Assembly (NCBI GenBank): GCA_003116995.1
Contig: BDSL01000127.1
Coordinates: forward strand, 124,001-188,000
Reading direction: 5' to 3'
DNA length: 64,000 bases
Source: Yamagishiella unicocca
Lineage: Eukaryota; Chlorophyta; Chlorophyceae; Chlamydomonadales; Volvocaceae
Numbering within the stretch: position 1 is the stretch's first letter; every line of letters begins with the position of its first letter. The position numbers were made by a program, and so were the translations under genes. Below the pieces are notes generated by a model that was not told the DNA's origin, made no database searches, and saw only the letters and a list, made by a program, of their open reading frames with translations. This document shows, in pieces, positions 46,001 to 57,487 of the stretch.

Positions 46001-49000
46001 TGGTGCTGCTGCCGTTGCGGGGCGGCGGCGTAGCCGAGGGCGTCCGCGGAGGCGGCGGCGTGCGGTGAGGACGGCGCGGCGTACGGCACGTACAGCGCCA
46101 GGACGAGCACGTCCACCAGGTCGCGTTCGAAGATCTCCCTGGAGGGGGCATCCAGCTGCGCTCGGCTCCGGACGACGAGCCACTCTAGCGCGATGGCGGC
46201 GGCGCAGGACGTCGCCGCATCTGGACAAACGTCGTTGCGCAGGATTGGTTGCGGTAGTTGATTGGTTGTTGGCATGGTTGGTGGTTGCTGATACATACCA
46301 GGCTGATACATACAGGTAGTATCATGGCGCACACACCCCTCGCTCCTCCCCTCCCGGTTCCCCACCTGTGGCCACAAGCAGCTTCAACAACGTCACGGCA
46401 AGACCAGGTTGCTCCTGGGAGGGTTTAAGGGCGGTGATGTGTGTAGGTACGGGCGGTGATGTGCTTAGGTACGGGCGCTGGTGTGTGTAGTTACAAGCGG
46501 TGGTGTGTGTGGGTACAGGTGATGGTGTGTGTAGGTACGGTGTGTGCAGGTACGGGTGATGGTGTGTTGTCGCTGCCTGCGACGCCGTCTTAATCAAAAG
46601 TTAAAGATTGTAGTGGGGAAGCGCATTGAGGATTGTAGGTGCCGAGTAAGCGGGGAGAGGGCTACCAGTCCCGCCACCAGCAGCAGCCGCACGTCCTGCC
46701 ACCGGAGGCCGACCCACGGCCGTCGCAGGGCGACCTCCCGGATCCCAAGAGGAGGCCGACGGCTGAGAGCGCAGTGCACAGCGGCTCACCTCAAGCCGTG
46801 CAAGGTTGGCGGCGCTCTCGCGGACGAGCGCCGCCAGCGCGCTGCAAGCCGCCGCGACGGCAGGAGACAGCGCCGCGCGTGCCGCCGCCACCGCGCCCCG
46901 AAACCGCCCCTCCACGCCCTCGATCCCCCGCGGCCTCTGTCTCCGCCGCCCGTACGGCAGCTGCTGCAGCGAGCGCAGCTGCGGCGGCGGCGACGTCAGC
47001 GCCTCCGCCGCCGTCAACAGGAAGTCCCCAAGCAGCCCCACGCCGCCCAGCTCCCGCACGAAGTCCTTGTTGCCGCCGTTGAGCTCCACGCACGCGCACA
47101 GCAACCCGAACAGCGCCCGCAGAAGCCGCGATAGCGACTTGCACGCGGCGGCGGCCTCCACGGCAGCCTCCGCCTCCGCTGCCGCCGCCGCCATGACCTC
47201 CGAGCCCAGCCCGAGCCCGTTATCGCTACCTCTCGTGCTCTCCCCGTCACTGACCCCGTCGCTGCTGTCCCCGGTCGCGTCCTCCAATGTACCGACGGCG
47301 GCTCCGCCGCCGCCGATGATGTCGCCTAGGGGCAACGCCACAAACGCCTCCCGCGCAAGATCCACCGCCACCTCCAGCCCCCCCTGCATCGCCACGGCGT
47401 GCTGGTTGGCATGGTTGCCCGCCGCCAGCTCCGTCAGCGCCGCCGCCGCCGCCGCCGCTCCGCCGCTGCGAGCCAGGCCGCAGCCCCGCACCGCCGCCAC
47501 CAGGACATCCGGGACGCCGGCTTGTCGCGCCATGTTCTTGACGAACGTGTTCGAGCGCAGCACGGCGGACAGCAGCTGCAGCGCCTGCGGCGCGGCTGCG
47601 CCGCCCTGACGGATGACCTCCGCCGCCGCCGCCAACGCGCCCTGCGCCACCAGCTCGTTTTGGAGGTCCGTGTCGCCGTCAGCCAGTACGGCAAGCACGC
47701 CGGCGGCGAGCTCTGCCGCCGAGGCGGGGGCAGGGCCGGTGGAGGAGGTGGAGGAGGTGGCTGCCATGGCGGGGGCTGGTATGTGCAGAAGCCGCAGCAG
47801 GACGGGCAGCGACCCGGCGGCGACGACGGCGGCCTTGGCCTGCGCGTTGGCACCGCGCAGTAGTGCCGCCAGCAGCGTCGTCAGCGCCACCGCCGCCGCC
47901 GCCGCCTCCACCGAGTTCACACCCGTTACGCCGCCGTTGCCGCCGCGATGCCCTGCCGCTGCTGCTGCGGCGGCGGCGGCATCGTTGCAGCAGCGCCCCA
48001 ACCAGGCGACGGCCGACGGCACCACTCCCAGCGTCAACGCGCCCGCCTGCCCCGCCGGGTACTCGTCCACCAGCGCCGTCAGCATGCGTACGGCAGCTGT
48101 GCGGGCCTCAGCGTCCAGTCGGTCGTCACGCAGGAGCTCGCAGACGGGGTGCATAAGCCCCAGAGCCACCAGCGCCTCCTGCGGCGGTGCGAGTGCGAGT
48201 GCGGCCCGAAGAGGGGGTCACTGCCCGCATGACGGGCCCCACTCAGGCGTCCATCTGCTTACCCGCCACCACATCCCCTCCCCTCCCATACCATTGCTGC
48301 GGCGCCAGCAGCAGCCCCCACCGACCTGAGTGCCGGGACTGTCCCCCACCGACCTGAGTGCCGGGGCTGTCCCCCACCGACCTGAGTGCCGGGGCTGTCC
48401 CCCACCGACCTGAGTGCCGGGACTGTCCCCCACCGACCTGAGTGCCGGGGCTGTCCCCAACCGACCTGAGTGCCGGGGCTGTCCCCCACCGACCTGAGTG
48501 CCGGGGCTGTCCCCCACCGACCTGAGTGCCGGGGCTGTCCCCCACCGACCTGAGTGCCGGGGCTGTCCCCCACCGACCTGAGTGCCGGGGCTGTCCCCCA
48601 CCGACCTGAGTGCCGGGGCTGTCCCGCGCCGATGCCGCCAGCGCGTCTAGGCAGGCACTCGCCAGCGGGCCGTTGTCGTCAACTACCAGCTCACTCGAGC
48701 TGAGGCAGCAGCGTCGGGGGGCTGGCGGTTGGAGGGTGCGGGCCAGGTACATGCACGGTGCCCTTCCACACCTCCGCGCGACCGCAAACTGAGGTTGCAT
48801 CCCCTGCCACAGCCCGCGCCGGTTCCGCTTCCCAATAGCTATTTCCCCCAGACCTGACGCGGCTGTGCTCTCCCTCTCCCGCCCACGATTTGGGTTAGTT
48901 GTTATGACAGATACGCCCCCGTGTCCCTCCCTGGCCCTCCCTGGCCCCACCTGGACTTGCGCTGCTGCGCCAGCACCGTCACCATCGACACCAGCAGCGG

Positions 49001-52000
49001 CAGCAGCCCCTGCTCCCGTGCCGCCAGCTTGTTGGCGGCGTTGCCTGAGCGCGTGTGCGCGGACGGCCATGCGGTAAAAGAAGAACTTCTAAGAGTACGA
49101 CAGGAGTGCGACAGGAGTACGACAGGCACGGCGCAGGAATTTATAGGTACCTAGCGCAACCCCCTCCCGTTCCCGCACCCCTACGTTTGCTCCGCACTGC
49201 CGTCGAGCGGCAGCCCCCCCTCACGTACCTTGCAGCATCAGGCCGAGCGTACGGCAGGTAGCTACCCGCAGCTGGTACACGTCCATGACTCCGGGCCTCA
49301 TCAGGCTACCGAGCAGGGTCGTCAGCACGCCCAGACCCCCCGCCGTACGGACCTGGTCCTGCAGGGGGCCAACATAGGATACAGCCAGATGGAGGGGTTG
49401 GGGAGCGGCGAGGAGGGGAAAGAGGCTCGGTGGACAACGAGAGACGATCAGTAGGGTTTAGGATTGCTCGCCATAGCCTGAGATCGCGTGCACTAGGCTG
49501 AGATAGGGTGCACCCTAACCGCCATCAGCACATGCCGGCCGCAAGTAGCCGCGCCCCAAGTGAGATCCTCTTTACCTGCGCCCCTGGAGCGTGGACGAGC
49601 ACCAGGTCCAGCAGCGTCAGCAACGACGCGGCCAGCTTGGAGTGGTGCACCCCCGCCGCCTCGTGGTGCAGCAGCTGCAGCACGCCGTACAGGCCGCCGG
49701 CGGCCATGAAGCGGCGGCACACCGCAGCCTCCGGAGCAACGGCGGCGGCCGAAAAGGGCGAGGCCCCAGCCGCCGCCTGCGGCGGCGGCGGCGGCTGCGC
49801 CGCCGCCGCCATCAGGCGCAGCAGCACTTTGATGGCGGCGGAGGGGGTGCAGTAGTCGCAGTACGACGTCGCGTCATGGGAGCCGTAGAAGCAGCTACTG
49901 CTGGTGGTGAAGTCCAGGGGCACCCGACCCACCAGGTACATCCGATGCGGCCGGCCGGGATGGGCGTTTGGGTTGGGCCTTACGTGCACGTCGGACAGCG
50001 CCGGGGGCGATGCAGCGGCGCCGCCGGAGGAGCTGGCGGCGCCGCCGACGGACGCCGTCCGTTGCAAATTGCGGTTGTGGTGGTTGTGGTCGTACGCCAT
50101 GCTGCTGTTCTGGACCTGGATCTGCTTGCGCAGCGTGAGGCCGTGGAGGGCGTCGGCGCTCTCCTGTGCGCAGCAGCGGTAGGAGCACGAGGGCCGTGGG
50201 GCCGAGAGGGAGGGCTCGGCATCAACAGGTGGGTTCGGAGGGCCGACGTGACAGCCTGTCAGCGCTGGTGTTTCGGGAAGGCAATGGTTGCGGTTAGTTG
50301 GTTGGTTGGTTGGTTCAGTGCAGTGGCTTCCGGCCAGTCAAAGGCAGGTGGCCCCAACCTCCCGGACATTCTCCGCTGCTGCCTGGCCTCTCCCAGCCTC
50401 CTCCCCGCCACCTGCCTGCAGTAGGTACGTCATCTCTTCCGCTGCGCCCGCCGCCACCAGCACCGCCCCCGTGGCCCCGCCGCTGAGGTACGCCGCCGCC
50501 TCCACCGCCTGCCAGGCCAGACCCATGTCGCCGTGGGCCACCAGCTGCAGCGGCCGGAGGGCAGGGCGCGGAAGAGGGGAGTGGGGACGGAGTGGGGATG
50601 GAGGGGAGTGGGGACAGAGGGCAGTGGGGACAGAGGGCAGTGGGGACAGAGGGCAGTGGGGACGGAAGGAAGCGGGGACGGAGGGGAGTGGGGACGGAGG
50701 GGAGTGGACCAACGAAGGCGAGGGGAGGAGTGCTGCGGGTGTGCGACGGTAGCGACCCGCAACAGGAGGGAAGTGCGGAAGAGGCGCACGGTTGCTGCAG
50801 ATCAGGCTTCAAGAGCCAGGGGGGCGCCTCTCATCCGGCGCAGGGGCGGGCGCGCAGGGGCAGATGAGAGCGGGTGCGGGTTCATCCCCCCCAGGTGCTC
50901 TCGGTTTGTCGGCCGGGGATTCGCAGATTCTCTTATCAACCCCCCAGGTGCTCCCTCCCTCGCAGGTTGCCCCCACCTGCACCAGCTGCGTCACGAGGCC
51001 CAGCTCCGCCGCCATCAGCTGGTTGGCCTCACAGTCGCACAGCAGCGTCTTGAGCGTCGCTAGAGACTCCCGCAGCGGGCACAGCCGCCGGCGCAGCAGC
51101 GCCCCGCCCACTGCCGACACGGCGGCGCCCCCGCCCCCCGGCGTCTCCTCGCCCGCGTCTACCAGCAGCGGCAGCAGCAGGCCGTAGCAAGCCAGGCGGG
51201 CGCCGTCGGCCACAGCGGCCCCCGCGTCCCGCGGCTGCGCTGCCGCAGCCGCAGATGCAGAGGCTGCTCCCTTCGTCGCCGTAACGTAGGCGATGTTGCT
51301 CCCAAACACATCCTCGTCCTCCTCCTCCGAAACCACGTCCGCATCCTCCGCTACGCTGCCGGCCTCCGACCGAAGCGTGGATGGCGTCGACGCGCCCTCC
51401 GCATCGTCGGCGCCGCCACGGCCCGGCGCAGGCGACGCTACACCGCCGCGAGCCCCAGCGGCGCCGCCCACCCGTCGCCTACGCTCCCCCGCCAGCCCCG
51501 GCACCACGCCCTGTATCAGCAACACCGCCAGCAGCCGCTGCCACGGAGTCCAAGGCCCCAGCGCAGCCGTCGTACCGCAGCTATACGGACCGATCCCTGC
51601 CGTACCGTTCGGAAGCCCCGAGCCGTCGGCGTGCATGTCGCAGCCCAGGTGCGGCGGCGGCCGAACGGGCCCGACCTGGAACGACCCGTGGGTCGCCGCG
51701 TGCGCCCGCCCTGCCCCGGGTGCTGCAGCCGCCAAGTCGCTGGGCCGGCCCTGGCGGCCCTGCTGCTGCACGCTCGCCGCGGCGATGTACGGCGCGCTGT
51801 GGCGCCGTACGAGATCCACCAGGACCGACAACGTTCCTGCGGCCCGCAGCGTGTCCTTCCCCGCATCGTACCCGGCCACCTGCACGTGTAGGGCCCTGGG
51901 GGAAGGGAGGGTACGACGGCAAGATAGGCAGCGATGGCTGGCTGAGGTCGAGGGAAAACCGCTGGAGGGAGGATCTCGTCGCAGTGAATCATGATGAAGA

Positions 52001-54598
52001 ACCAACACTGGGTGCTGACGTGATGGTGGTAGTGTGGTGGCCGGCTGCAGGCGGCACGAGGTGCCCCGGAGGCCTCCGCCCGATCTTCCCGCCAAATCAA
52101 GTCACCCCTTCACGACAGCTCCAGTCCAGTCATGCCGCAACATCCCCCGCCGCCGCCGCCGCCCCCGCCCCACCGAATCGTCAGCGCCGCCATGTGCCCG
52201 TGCCGCGCGTGCCACGGCATGCCGTACAGGAAAAGCAGCGGCACCAGCCGCTCCGAAACCGCCGGCTGGTGCTCATCCGCTCCCTCCAGGCCCGCGCTGG
52301 CCATGGACAGGGCGCCGTCATCCGTCAGGTACAGCAGCGTCCACAGCACCTCCTGCCACGTCCCCGGCAGCAGTATCAGTAGTATCAGCAGTAGTAACAA
52401 CATTTGCAGGCGCGGCAGTTTTCGGCGCCTGGCCAGCCCGTGCATGTGAGTACGACCCGCCAGCGTCGCGGGCATAGCCACCTAGACCCAGATGGCCTCA
52501 TGGCCCCACATACCCCGTTCCCGGCCGGGCATTCTAAACCGGGACATGACCACCGACACGTCTCGTCCATCCCTCCAGTGCCTCCCCGCCTCCCCCCCTG
52601 GTCGCAGGCAACATCGACACGCCTCGTCCATCCTTCCAGTGCCTCTCGCCCCCCCCCCTGGTCGCAGGCTATGCACCCACTACAATTCCCATCGAGCCAA
52701 CTGTTATTTTATGTAACCCCCCTGGTCGCCCAACGGCGCGCTCTGCGCCCGTCCAGCCCGGGCGGCGGGCTTCACCATCCCCACAAAGGCCCCGGTCCGA
52801 ACACACACCTGCACGGCTACCACGTCGCACAGCACGTCCAACCGGCGCAGCACGCGCAGCAGGACGGGCACCGCGCCCGCCGCCAGCAGCTTGTCGCGAT
52901 GCACTGCGGCGGGTGGGCCGAGAGGAGTTGCGCGGGGGGCGGAGGGGCGCATGCGGCAGCGGGCACGAGGGCATGGGCGGCAGCGGACCGCCGCTCGTAC
53001 GCGCGACTGGTGGGGCAACAGGCCCCGCCGGCCCGCAGCTTTACCCTAAAGGCCCCTCCCTTCCGCCCCTGCACCCTTCCCACCGGTTCGCTGCGCCACG
53101 ACGCAGTGCAGCACTGTCGCCACCGCCTGCCTCGCCGCGGAGCAGGTCAGGTCGCTGTCCAGCAGCACCAGCAGCATGCGCAGGGCCTGGCGGGTCGGTG
53201 GGGTGCGCAGCAGCGCGGGCAGGCGGCGCTCGCAGACAGTCCTTCGGCAGTGCGACGCAGTACTCGTCGGGGGAAGGCGCAAGAAGACCCGGGTACACGG
53301 CACAGGAAACGGAGGGCAGAAACTAGCCAATGAATAGTTTTCGGACACGGATTTGAGTGCGTCGGGTTGGGGGGAGGGGCATTTCGACGCTTTCAGGACC
53401 CCAGGACACAGGAAGGACCACAGGCGGTAGGAGGCAGGGTAAGCTGGTGGGAGGCTCCCAAGATGGATTCGCTACTGCGACCCATGGCTCCCCCATGGCT
53501 CTCCCATGGCTCCCCCATGCGACCCATGGCTCCCCCTTAGCGGGCGCGATTTACATGGAGCAGGGCGGCTGCCGCCAGACTTGTAGAAGGAAGCCTGCAG
53601 GGCGCGGGGGCGGCCAGGGGCGGCCGGTCGTCCTACCTGTGGCTGTGCGGCCTCCGTGCCGCCCTCGCAGCGAACCAGTGCAGCCAGCAGCCCCGCCCCA
53701 GCGGTGGAGAGGGCCCGCCAGGCCGGGTGGTGGCGAGGCGCCTGGCACAGCACGTCTGGGGGCGGAGGGCGGCGCAGTAGGCGGGCAGGGACGGGAGTTG
53801 GGAAGGCAGGACGAGCGGCGCGGGAGGGATAAAGTTGGGAAGACATGTGCGTGGCGAAAAGTAGTGGGGAAGGATCCGCCCTTCATATCACGCGCTCAAA
53901 ACTAGCCCCAGCGTGCTGGCAGATGGGCAGAGCTGGTGTTTTTGGCGGAGCCGGACCCTCCCCGGACAGCCTGCGTCGTAGGTGCTCACCGAGCACGACC
54001 CCCGTGGCTCCCGCGTTGGCCATCTCGTGGGCCAGCAGCGGTTTGAAATCCAGAGTCAGACAGGCCAGCTGCAACAGCCGTGCCAACGTGCTCCATGCTC
54101 CGCGGGCTAGCTGGAGTATCAAGACGCGGACCACATCTGGTGTCTCCTGTAGCAAGTCAGTCATGGGCACACACCATGTGAGGGCCTGCGGATTGACGTG
54201 ACAACGGTCACGGAGCGGCTGCTAAGTGCACCGCCACACCACGGTAATCACGTAATCAACTGATAGAGAAGGATTGCGTATTGGAACTAGAAAAAACTAG
54301 AAAGATTCCAGGCGCGCATTACCGGCTGCGTACAGGTTGATCTGCAAGCATGTGTGCGACTCACCTGCACGAACGGCACATCCGTAACGAAAGCTACGTC
54401 TGAAGACCGAGGAGGCAGCCATTCGGGCCTGCGGCTCCTAGCTCCTCCTGTCGTTTCCACCATATCGACTACGACGTTTACTTCAGACACATGTCCTTGG
54501 CTTCTTCCATGCGCATGAAAGGATGGCTGTAAATCTGCAATGCAATTACACCGGGTATCGAACACCACTTGATTAGGGCTTTCTTGGAGGGGCATCAT
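43012..54598 (-). CDS. Large armadillo-like helical-repeat protein, 18 exons
   Basis: Exons (minus): 54365-54598, 53990-54146, 53637-53755, 53084-53228, 52809-52903, 52174-52352, 50977-51895, 50416-50544, 49576-50163, 49229-49358, 48951-49044, 48606-48699, 46790-48178, 46366-46414, 45386-46220, 44902-44976, 44442-44595, 43012-44043. Phases agree at every join, giving 2,139 codons. Repeated helical pairs typical of ARM/HEAT folds recur: KLLAAGAVPVLLRVLRRLDV, GTLSVLVDLVRRHS, AAGGLYGVLQLLHHEAAGV, GLGVLTTLLGSLMRPG, EQGLLPLLVSMVTVLAQQ and MHPVCELLRDDRLDAEARTA. Such proteins act as binding scaffolds. Disordered Ala/Gly/Ser-rich loops separate them and the last 350 codons are Ser/Pro/Ala-rich. I recognise no further domain. 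One intron appears to be GC-AG. The terminal exon could instead end at a gtgggt donor (after 43237). The first ATG at 54598 is tentative. Confidence 0.7.
44369..44441. repeat. 36-bp repeat adjoining a donor site in the armadillo gene
   Basis: Two copies of a unit containing ctggcgggcagg and cccacc. In gene sense the array begins exactly at the gtgggcc donor of the exon ending at 44442, and the second copy starts with the same gtgggcc word. Confidence 0.75.
48321..48628 (-). repeat. 28-bp minisatellite containing a splice donor, 11 copies
   Basis: Units of 28 bp (ccgacctgagtgccgggg...) start every 28 bases from 48321 to 48601. On the minus strand each unit reads GACAGCCCCGGCACTCAG followed by gtcggtgg. 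The unit at 48601 carries the end of an armadillo-gene exon and its donor; the other ten repeat the exon tail and donor inside the intron. Confidence 0.9.
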
Positions 54599-54763
54599 GT
54601 GTCGTACTTGGGTCGCACAAATTTAAAGTCGGCGGCCGCAAGCAATGTATAGTACACGAAGTCTCTTTCGGTGGACATCCGTTTTTGGAATTGAAGGCGA
54701 CCGACTGTGTTGCTGCTAAAGCCTTTTCAAGATTTCAACATACGTAGGAGGAGCCTGACAAAA

Positions 54764-56272
54764 ATGCCCAAGACTTCGCGTTATGCGCTCGTTGTGGACA
54801 ACATCAGTAGCACAAGTCCCGTGCGGGATATCGAGTAAGGACGATTTGGGCCATACGTTTGTGGTAGGAGCCCTGTCATCAAGCGCGTTCAGACCTGACG
54901 ATGGCCATCCTTTGCCGTCCTTGCAGACGGGAGTTTGCCTACTATGGACGCATCCGTGACTGCGTCAAGGACGGAAAGCACAGGCTGGCGCTGATTGAGT
55001 TTGAGAAGTGAGTGTCGCGAAGATTCGGACCACCTGGTGGCAAACGCGCGCTTGGATACGCAACGGGTCTGACGTAATCCATATATCGTCATATTCTTGC
55101 CATGATGGTATGCGAAGCTTGCGAGAATATCTGGGATTCTTCAATACTGTCCCCAAACTCGTCCCCGCTTTTCTTCTTCCTGCCGCGCAACCTGTCGCTG
55201 TGCAGCTGCCTCTATGAAGCTCATGCTGTGCCGCCATGACCAAGCTCAGAGCTGCACAAGCTACTCTGAGCGCATAGGTCGGGCAGATCGCGCGCGAGCG
55301 GTGTGGGCCTCAGGCTGTGCAGTTTCTAGGGCCCTCAATAATGCAGAATCTCTGCTAACTTCATTGATTTGGATTTCCCACTTTCCTTACTACGGTTAGG
55401 TCGTTGCGGTTGGGTCGCGTCAGAGGGGGAAGGCGGAATGGACTGCCCTTTGGGCATGTTTACGACTATTCCAATGGCCAGTATTGACTCCTCCGTGCTG
55501 CTTCCTTGTGTTGCTAATCGCAGGTCGTTGGATGCACAGGCCGCGTGGCGGAAGATGGGTAAGTCGAGGGACGCCACTTGGCTAGTGGGGACGCCGGCGT
55601 TGGCTGGCAAGCTAGTGCCGGCTGTATTGGCTTTGGGTTGCCGTAGGACGTGTTTCCCCAGCCTGTGCTACTCGTAACACATGTCTCAAGGGTCATCCTG
55701 AAGCTTAGGCCGTTGGTTCTCTACTCTACAATATGTAATGCCCCTGCTCCCGAACTATGTCCTGCAGACGGTTTCCGCATGGACGGTCGTACATGGAAGG
55801 TGGACTGGGCTACCCGCGAGGATTTCCGCTTCTTTGGCTGGAAATGGTTCGAGTACTCACCATCCCCTGTTAGGTAAGGCAGGCGCATTGTGCCACGGGG
55901 GTTTGGGCTTTCTCTATCGGAAGCAACCAGCGAGGCTGGGTGCTCCCTGCCATTGTCATGCAAGATGTCAGGTTCTGTCAATACGCACATCACTTATCAT
56001 CAACCGCCGCCGCTCTATGCTCACTTGCATGTCTCTGCAGGTCACGCTCCTACTCCCGCGGACGGTCACCTTCACGCAGCCGTGGGCGGTCGCCGTCTCG
56101 CTCTCCGCAGCGCTCGCGGTCACGCTCCCCCAACACTCCGGGTGCTCAGGACGATCGACCCCGCGATGCCTCGAGGTCCATATCCCCGCAGCCTCGTCGT
56201 GAGGGAGCCAAGGGTGGCGACGGCGGCGATCGGGGAAGGTCGCCGTCGCCAGACCGCAACCGCAGGGATTGA
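54764..56272 (+). CDS. SR-family splicing factor (one RRM plus RS tail)
   Basis: Exons: 54764-54834, 54927-55007, 55524-55558, 55768-55873, 56041-56272; phases agree, 174 residues. The N-terminal RNA recognition motif starts MPKTSRYALVVDNIS (RNP2-like) and includes YYGRIRDCVKDGKHRLALIE (RNP1 position), then KMDGFRMDGRTWKVDWATRE. A conserved DFRFFGWKWFE follows, then an arginine-serine tail (RSRSYSRGRSPSRSRGRSPS and further RS units) ending PSPDRNRRD. SR proteins bind exonic RNA and recruit the spliceosome in the nucleus. The RRM is short and lacks a second RRM or zinc knuckle, so it fits the single-RRM SR group. Which algal orthologue it is cannot be told. Confidence 0.88.
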
Positions 56273-56605
56273 GGATTCGCGGCCGCGATGGGAGCGCGGA
56301 TGCAATCCTAAGCAGTGGTTACCGCTTTCGTGATTCCCGCGCAACAGTCGCTATACACGGATAAAATACCTCCGCCTTGGAGAGTGCAGTTGTGGTTTGG
56401 GTCGAGGGTCCTCTTTTCCAAAAGGGTTTGCTCCCCCAACTTGTTGTAGGATTGAGTTGGGGAGTGCGGTGCTTAAAGCACATTAAATGACGAAGCGGAC
56501 ACATTGACGTGTGGTTACATACGAGGGTTTAAACTGCAGCCTGTGCGGGATGGGAGTGGGTGTTTTGTCGTCACGGCGATGCGGCTAGGCTGGGAGGCGT
56601 GGACT

Positions 56606-56610
56606 TGTAA
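56606..56610 (+). promoter_or_regulatory. TGTAA poly(A) signal of the SR gene
   Basis: TGTAA is the usual polyadenylation signal in Chlamydomonas relatives. This one lies 334 nt after the SR stop codon, a normal 3' UTR length. Confidence 0.55.
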
Positions 56611-56884
56611 ATTGGTTGGCAAGCCGATCAAAGAGCAGAGCTCGACATTGGCTTGAGCCAGGCTGGATACAATGAAGTTTTCTGATGAACCAAGGTTGGT
56701 CTGCGGAGATAGCAGTGGAAATGCTGAGAGATGCAGGCAACGCGAGGTTGTGTGCTATTGTGTCGTGACGCGCGGGGGTTGCGTTTTTTAACACTCATCA
56801 TCGCCATTTGGATCACACACACGGGCATGGTGCAGTGAATAACGACGGAACGTGCCCTACATAACGTATATTTTTAACCCGAGG

Positions 56885-57106
56885 TCAGTACAGGGCCGTT
56901 GCCCATTTGAAGGACGTTAACCATTTTCCTTCCATGTGGTAGTGTGCGGCCTCGTAAGGCTTGTCGGGCATTTTGGGATACTGATTGGCGTGGCAATGTA
57001 CCTGTGTTTCGTCCATGGACCAAACCACTGGTGGGGGGTCAGAATCCGTTGGTGTACGTACTGCACGACATGTAAAGAATTCCTGATACAGTGGTGCGCA
57101 TAGCAC
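56885..57106 (-). pseudogene. Possible transposase scrap (MDET motif)
   Basis: A 73-codon frame includes PPPVVWSMDETQVHCHANQY. A hydrophobic strand followed by MDET resembles the region of the second catalytic aspartate in Tc1/pogo-like DDE nucleases. No other catalytic residue or terminal repeat is visible nearby, so this is a weak call and may be chance. Confidence 0.2.
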
Positions 57107-57487
57107 AAGTTAGGCATCAGGCGTGTAAAGGTTCCAGAAGCAGGATCAACAGCATTTGGTTAGCGTCTGGAGATATATGCATAAGTCCATGCATAAGTCC
57201 AAGGCAACACCAAGCCACATCATGTATCGCGTACGCATCCACTTCATTTGTATGGTTAGGCCTAGGATCCAAACGTGACTCGGTAGGGGTTTAGGCGCAG
57301 AGTTGCTTAGATGCGACGGATATTAATCCGTCAGGCCTGCCAGCCGCTCCGAATCCAGCCGAAACCATCCGAGACCAATACAGGAACAAACGGTGCACCA
57401 CTAAACGCCCATGATAGTCGGTTAATAACATGTGAGGTTTCTGCTTTGCAGAGATTGAGGCCATTCGGTGTGAAGAAGCGACCAACG

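Larger units (their letters stand above)
56273..57487. other. SR-gene 3' flank and gap before the acyltransferase gene
   Basis: It holds the SR 3' untranslated region, a poly(A) signal at 56606 and a possible transposase scrap at 56885-57106. Nothing else is supported. Confidence 0.5.

Noticed and set aside
46806..48329. Plus-strand frames opposite the large armadillo exon
   Set aside because: Antisense shadows caused by high GC; the minus frame shows helical repeats and fits the splice phases.
48321..48628. Regular 28-bp repeats that look like a CRISPR array
   Set aside because: There are no spacers between units; it is a head-to-tail minisatellite in an intron of a eukaryotic gene.
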